A DNA stretch of 64,000 bases, from positions 7,053,144 through 7,117,143 of the forward strand of contig CM040764.1 in the NCBI GenBank assembly GCA_022829145.1, in the 5' to 3' direction. This stretch comes from Albula goreensis. Taxonomy: Eukaryota; Chordata; Actinopteri; Albuliformes; Albulidae. This document shows, piece by piece, positions 59,801-64,000 of this stretch (the first letter of the stretch is position 1; the number at the start of each line of letters is the position of its first letter). The notes beneath the pieces are model-generated. The model ran no database searches. It saw only the letters and a list, made by a program, of their open reading frames with translations, and was not told the origin of the DNA. Both the position numbers and the translations under genes were made by a program.

Positions 59801-61042
59801 ACAGGCTTGTGGATTGATTTAGAACAGCAATAAAGCCAGATTTTCTGAAACTATCTCATAGCTGAGAATTATATTGTTTCTCCATGCGGGTTATCAAACA
59901 ATAATGAACAGCCTCTCAACCAATCAGAAATGAGTATTTAACCAACCAGTGGTATAGTTAATAACATGAATTATTAATCAGGGTTTTCACCACCAATGAG
60001 GTAGGGACTCCCCACCCCCAGCTGGCTGACACCTCCCACACACAATGAAGGCAGATATACTGACACCACTGTGTTTTGCAAAGAAGCATCAATCTACAGT
60101 CAGACACCAGGCATCCACCTTTAGAAACCTGAGACCCAATATCCATATATAAGAGCAAAATAAACAGATTCAGAAGGAATGACTTATTACATCACATAAT
60201 GATTTCTATCATTTTCATTAGCTGAAACCTCAGCCCCCTCAAGCATGAAAGTGGGTCCCTGAAAACTGAGTAATACATCAGTTGAGATTTGTATACTGTG
60301 TGACATAAATGCAAATATGAAGCACTGTCACATGTACACCGGGGCCAGTCCTGATTGGCCAATTCAACCATGCCATTACATGAAGTGCTCCTGAATTTGT
60401 TCAGCTACAACAAAATTGGCGAAAGAGCTAAATCTGCATCAATCCTTAAAAATAAAAACTAAAATAACGGCTGAAATAGCGGCATCATACATTGATGTTT
60501 GATAATGCTTCAGCACACCATATAATTTAATTGCCTGATGGAGCCTGACAGAAAGAAAACATAAGATAGATTTTTAGTGTAAATTTAAAGTATTTCAGGA
60601 CAGACTAATTATTAGAAAGCTGTATATTCGGACATATATTTTTTAAACAATAATAATGACTTTATATTGTGGATTTAACAGCTTGCTATTCACTGACATT
60701 GCTTATAGTAGGAAAAAGGCTGCTGCCATGAACTGAACAGCCACGCATGTAGACTGAAGCTGATTGTGTCCCCAGCTAACAGCTGCATAAATATAATAAT
60801 AAATCAATACCCAAGATCCAATAGAAAAGACACCTGTTGCTCCCTGAGCACTGAACTAATGGGTATCTTGCAGAGGAGACCATTCCCCTGATCCTCGAAA
60901 ACAATGCAATTTAAGCGGAATAGTGGGATTGATTTTTTTTTTTGTTTTTTCCATCTCCCTGCTCAGGCTGCACACTGCGGCAGTCTGCGACTCCAGACAG
61001 GCCGTAAAATAGGAAAGTCACATTGATCCATTTGCTGGGTGG
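56869..61042. other. flank, no gene recognised
   Basis: AT-rich sequence. An acceptor-like tract ending in AG at 59391-59392 precedes a 46-codon open stretch, but no family is recognised. No RNA gene seen. Confidence 0.65.
58234..58283 (+). repeat. dispersed repeat, copy B (partner at 38486)
   Basis: TGATTGGCAGCCAGTTGTAG, CCCCACCCATTTTTGGTG and CCATGATTT resemble copy A in order and orientation. Family unknown. Confidence 0.35.
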
Positions 61043-61070
61043 CGGGGGGTTGGGGTTGGGGTTGGGGGCG
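61043..61070 (+). repeat. (GGGGTT)n tract, G-quadruplex motif
   Basis: Four runs of four or more G separated by TT: a strict G4 motif. Confidence 0.85.
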
Positions 61071-64000
61071 TGTTCCCCACAGCCTCTCCCCTTAGGCTTT
61101 GTTGACCTTTGACCCTGCATGTATTACAAAGGAAGGAGGATGACGGCATTTGATCTACAGGCCTCAGTCTCAGACCTGGTAGATGGCGGACCATTGATGG
61201 CACGTTATTGCCTCGGTGACGCTTGTCTCACGACTCTCCGCACCTGTCGAAATCACCCGAGGCAGCGAGTCGCTTCTCCAGAAGCAGGTGACTGATGGGA
61301 CAAAATTCACATCCGAACTCTCCCCCCTTCTCCTCCCCCAAACCCCACCCCCACCCCTCGTCTAGAGCCCGATACAGTAATGGCGCCTCCCTACATCTTT
61401 TTCACTCCCTCAACTATGTCCCAGCTGTTTGCTGGGATGTCTGAGCCACACAGCGGTCTCTGGTACAATCAGTGTCTCACATTTGCTATGGAATAGCGAC
61501 ACATTGGTGAGAAAAGGAAATTGAAATCATTTGTTTTCAAATGTCAAACATTTTTTCTCCTTTGCCATTTGCTAATCCTGTTTCAGAATGTCAAGCTATT
61601 ATTTTTCTGTTCGATTTCACTAACTGCGGAGCAACAGGAGCAAAAGGCTGACAATTATGTTCAATGATACCTTAAGGTCGTGTTGTTTTAGGCTATTTCA
61701 AAACGCATTTGATATTTCTAAACGCTTTGAATGCAGCACTGGCAGGGTAGTCTCACAATGGTAGCATAAGTGAATCATAATGCAACATTTTGCATGAATA
61801 TTCATGATGAAAACAACTTGTTATGAACTGTCACAATGCCTTACAAGGAAGGTAGGGGTGGAGTCAGGAAGGAATGGTATGTCAATCAGGTTATAATCGA
61901 CTCTTATCAGTGGCTGTGCAAAAACCAATTGCTGTGCGTTGTGTTTACATTGCATAGAAATCTGCAGGTGACATATCCAGCCAAGCATCAGCAACATATG
62001 ATTATGATCACTTACTGTCGCTATGGAGATTGTGCATTTAGTTTTTTTGCAGCCAGTCTTCAGCTGATAATTGTTATGGTCATGCTGGAATGACGGAGGG
62101 CCTGAAATAGAACTCCATCTCTTCCCTTCTCGGGCACACGCAGCCATTTTCCTCACTCTGCAGAGATTTTGGATAAGCATCAACCCCAGACCCTGAAATG
62201 CGCTGATCAGGCGGTGAGTGTTGCTTAATTACGGACCGCGTGGTTTATAAGGAGTACCTCAGACAGCTGGACTAATCTGCTTAGCAAAGCGCCCATCTAT
62301 CTCCCAGTGCAGACGGGCTATGAGCCCATCTGACATTCTCAGCCAATGGCCCCATTTGTCAGGGAGGATCTTTTGCTACACCCAGATAACAAATTGGAGG
62401 GTTGTAGGGAACCATCAAATGTAGCAATTCAATCAAGCATCTTGCTTGCACACACAGCAAGTGCTAGCTCTACAGTGTATTCGCACATAATGAAGAAACT
62501 GATGGGACCATAATTGTTTAAACAATCCAGATGCTTGAAACAACATCTTCAGACAGGAAGTGACAAATGTGTGTTCCTAACACCTGTGGGAGAGACACAC
62601 AGGTGCAGTCTTTACCACCTGTTCAGCACAACTGCCAAACCATGTTTCGTTCTCCAAATCTACTGGAGCGAAAGCAAAACCGATATAAAGAGGCCAGCTT
62701 ATGTGCTCTCTGTTAATGTTTCACAGCCATGGTGGGCATCAGCTTAGCTCTTAGTTAATTACACTGAATGGCTAATTAACCATCGATATAGGATTTGACA
62801 AGTCCCAACAGGTGTCCGCGCTTAGGTAATTCATTACAGATACAAATCACTCCCACACCAGTGGTTTACATTTGATTTTACATTTCTGATGTGTGAACTT
62901 ACACATTTCTTTAAAAAATGTGTTGATTGACGATATTGTCAATTTGTTATTGAAAGTATTGTGCATTTGCTTTACAAATACACAATAAATGTTTTATGTA
63001 ATGTATAATATACAATAGAATTGCAACATAATTTGCATTAATTTACCTTACATATACAATTTTATGCAGCATGAAATGGCAAATGATACTCTTGTATATG
63101 TTATGCATTTATGTTTTCTTAGAAATGTAATGTAGTCCTGTTTTGTGCCTTCTCTATGTAACAGTGGGATAACAACTGACCACATCTCTGTAATTTTCCG
63201 TTGAGTCCAAAAGAAATTAGTCACACAGACAGATTAAACTATATTGATTTAGAGCAAGTTGTTGGTTAGTGGGGCCTAGAACAAGTAATTGGACAAATTA
63301 AGCTTAATGTACAGGGCAAATGTGGCAGTTGTTAACAGGAATGCATACAACAAACAGCTTGACGAGTTTGCTCCTGCACACATACCTCCAGCTGTGCATT
63401 TCACTATCAAAATGCATTGCAGGTTGAACGTCGCAGACATACTAACAAAAAAGGCACGGCAGATTAAATTGATGTCAAACTAAAACTGGTATCGGAGATG
63501 AACAGATTTGGTTGAGATAGGGTTGGGAAAAGGCGATAAAAACTCTGGTATGAAAGTAAAAAGAACCAATGCACATGAACATTAAAATAAAGATGGTCAA
63601 TCTCACTTAGGCTGAGCTCTTGGATCAAAGACGTGGGCAGATGTCAAAGAGAAAAACATGTGGATTCTGAAGTGAGTGAAACTTTGAATGCATTGTCATC
63701 AAGCTTGAGAAAAAGTATCAGAAAAAGTTGAAAGAAGGACAGAATAACAAGGGACAGCGTATGCATCAGAGCGGTTATTTTAATCAAGAGATCATATACA
63801 TTATGAACGATCACGTCCCCTTCCCCGGGGACTCTCGGCGGTGCTGTCGAGCGTAAAGGCAGACAAGGCGGTTCAGATGAAATGTAGACGGGAGTAATTA
63901 TTCACACCGGGCTAATATAATGCAGGCTGACATTTGCGCGTCTTTATCGAGCAGAACCCTATGAGCTGTGTGTGTCTGTTCACAGCTACCAGCTCTTAAA
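61071..64000. other. right edge of window, nothing recognised
   Basis: AT-rich sequence with a non-repetitive block at about 61500-61760. No exon, RNA gene or repeat family can be supported up to the edge. Confidence 0.65.

Overview
The window is vertebrate nuclear DNA, most likely from a ray-finned (probably teleost) fish. Reasons: one gene split into short exons with GT/AG introns, very long (CA)n/(TG)n microsatellites, degenerate tRNA-derived elements of the fish V-SINE type, a 5S-rRNA-derived SINE relic, and CTAGC/GTTAGC-rich sequence beside a CpG-rich promoter. There is no sign of bacterial, viral or organelle genes. Only one gene can be named: the 5' half of stag1 (cohesin subunit SA1 / stromal antigen 1), on the minus strand and running off the left edge of the window. 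LAYOUT. Positions 160-7433 hold 13 coding exons (exons 14 to 2, read right to left). They join in one unbroken frame (1,434 nt, 478 codons) from the start codon at 7433-7431 to a Leu-Glu-Ser-Glu exon end at 160. The order is: conserved N-terminus MITSELPVLQ, an SA1-type AT-hook, the STAG domain, the stromalin conservative domain (SCD), and the start of the HEAT-repeat body. The remainder of the protein lies outside the window. Positions 7583-35080 are best read as a 27.5-kb first intron. It contains long CA/TG microsatellites, a four-copy diverged ~70-bp tandem repeat, two V-SINE copies, purine-rich tracts and a small inverted-repeat element, but no convincing nested gene. At about 35.08-35.32 kb a candidate non-coding exon 1 ends in a consensus donor and sits next to a CpG-rich segment with two CTCF-like motifs. 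If it splices to exon 2 it carries an 8-codon upstream ORF. Positions 35.3-64 kb form an apparent gene-poor flank: microsatellites, G-quadruplex-type G tracts (one of GGGGTTA units), a third V-SINE, and two promoter-like islands without an assignable gene (a CRE-like cluster at 42.8-43.0 kb and a TATA-box region at 52.4-52.6 kb). It also holds an unexplained minus-strand ORF block at 40.7-41.1 kb and several blocks that read like conserved non-coding enhancers. HOW IT FITS. SA1 is the cohesin subunit that contacts RAD21 and CTCF, and the aromatic/basic residues of the CTCF-binding surface are present here. CTCF-like motifs at the gene's own promoter therefore raise a testable idea of feedback between cohesin/CTCF and this locus. 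All assignments come from reading the sequence. Nothing was searched or computed against a database.
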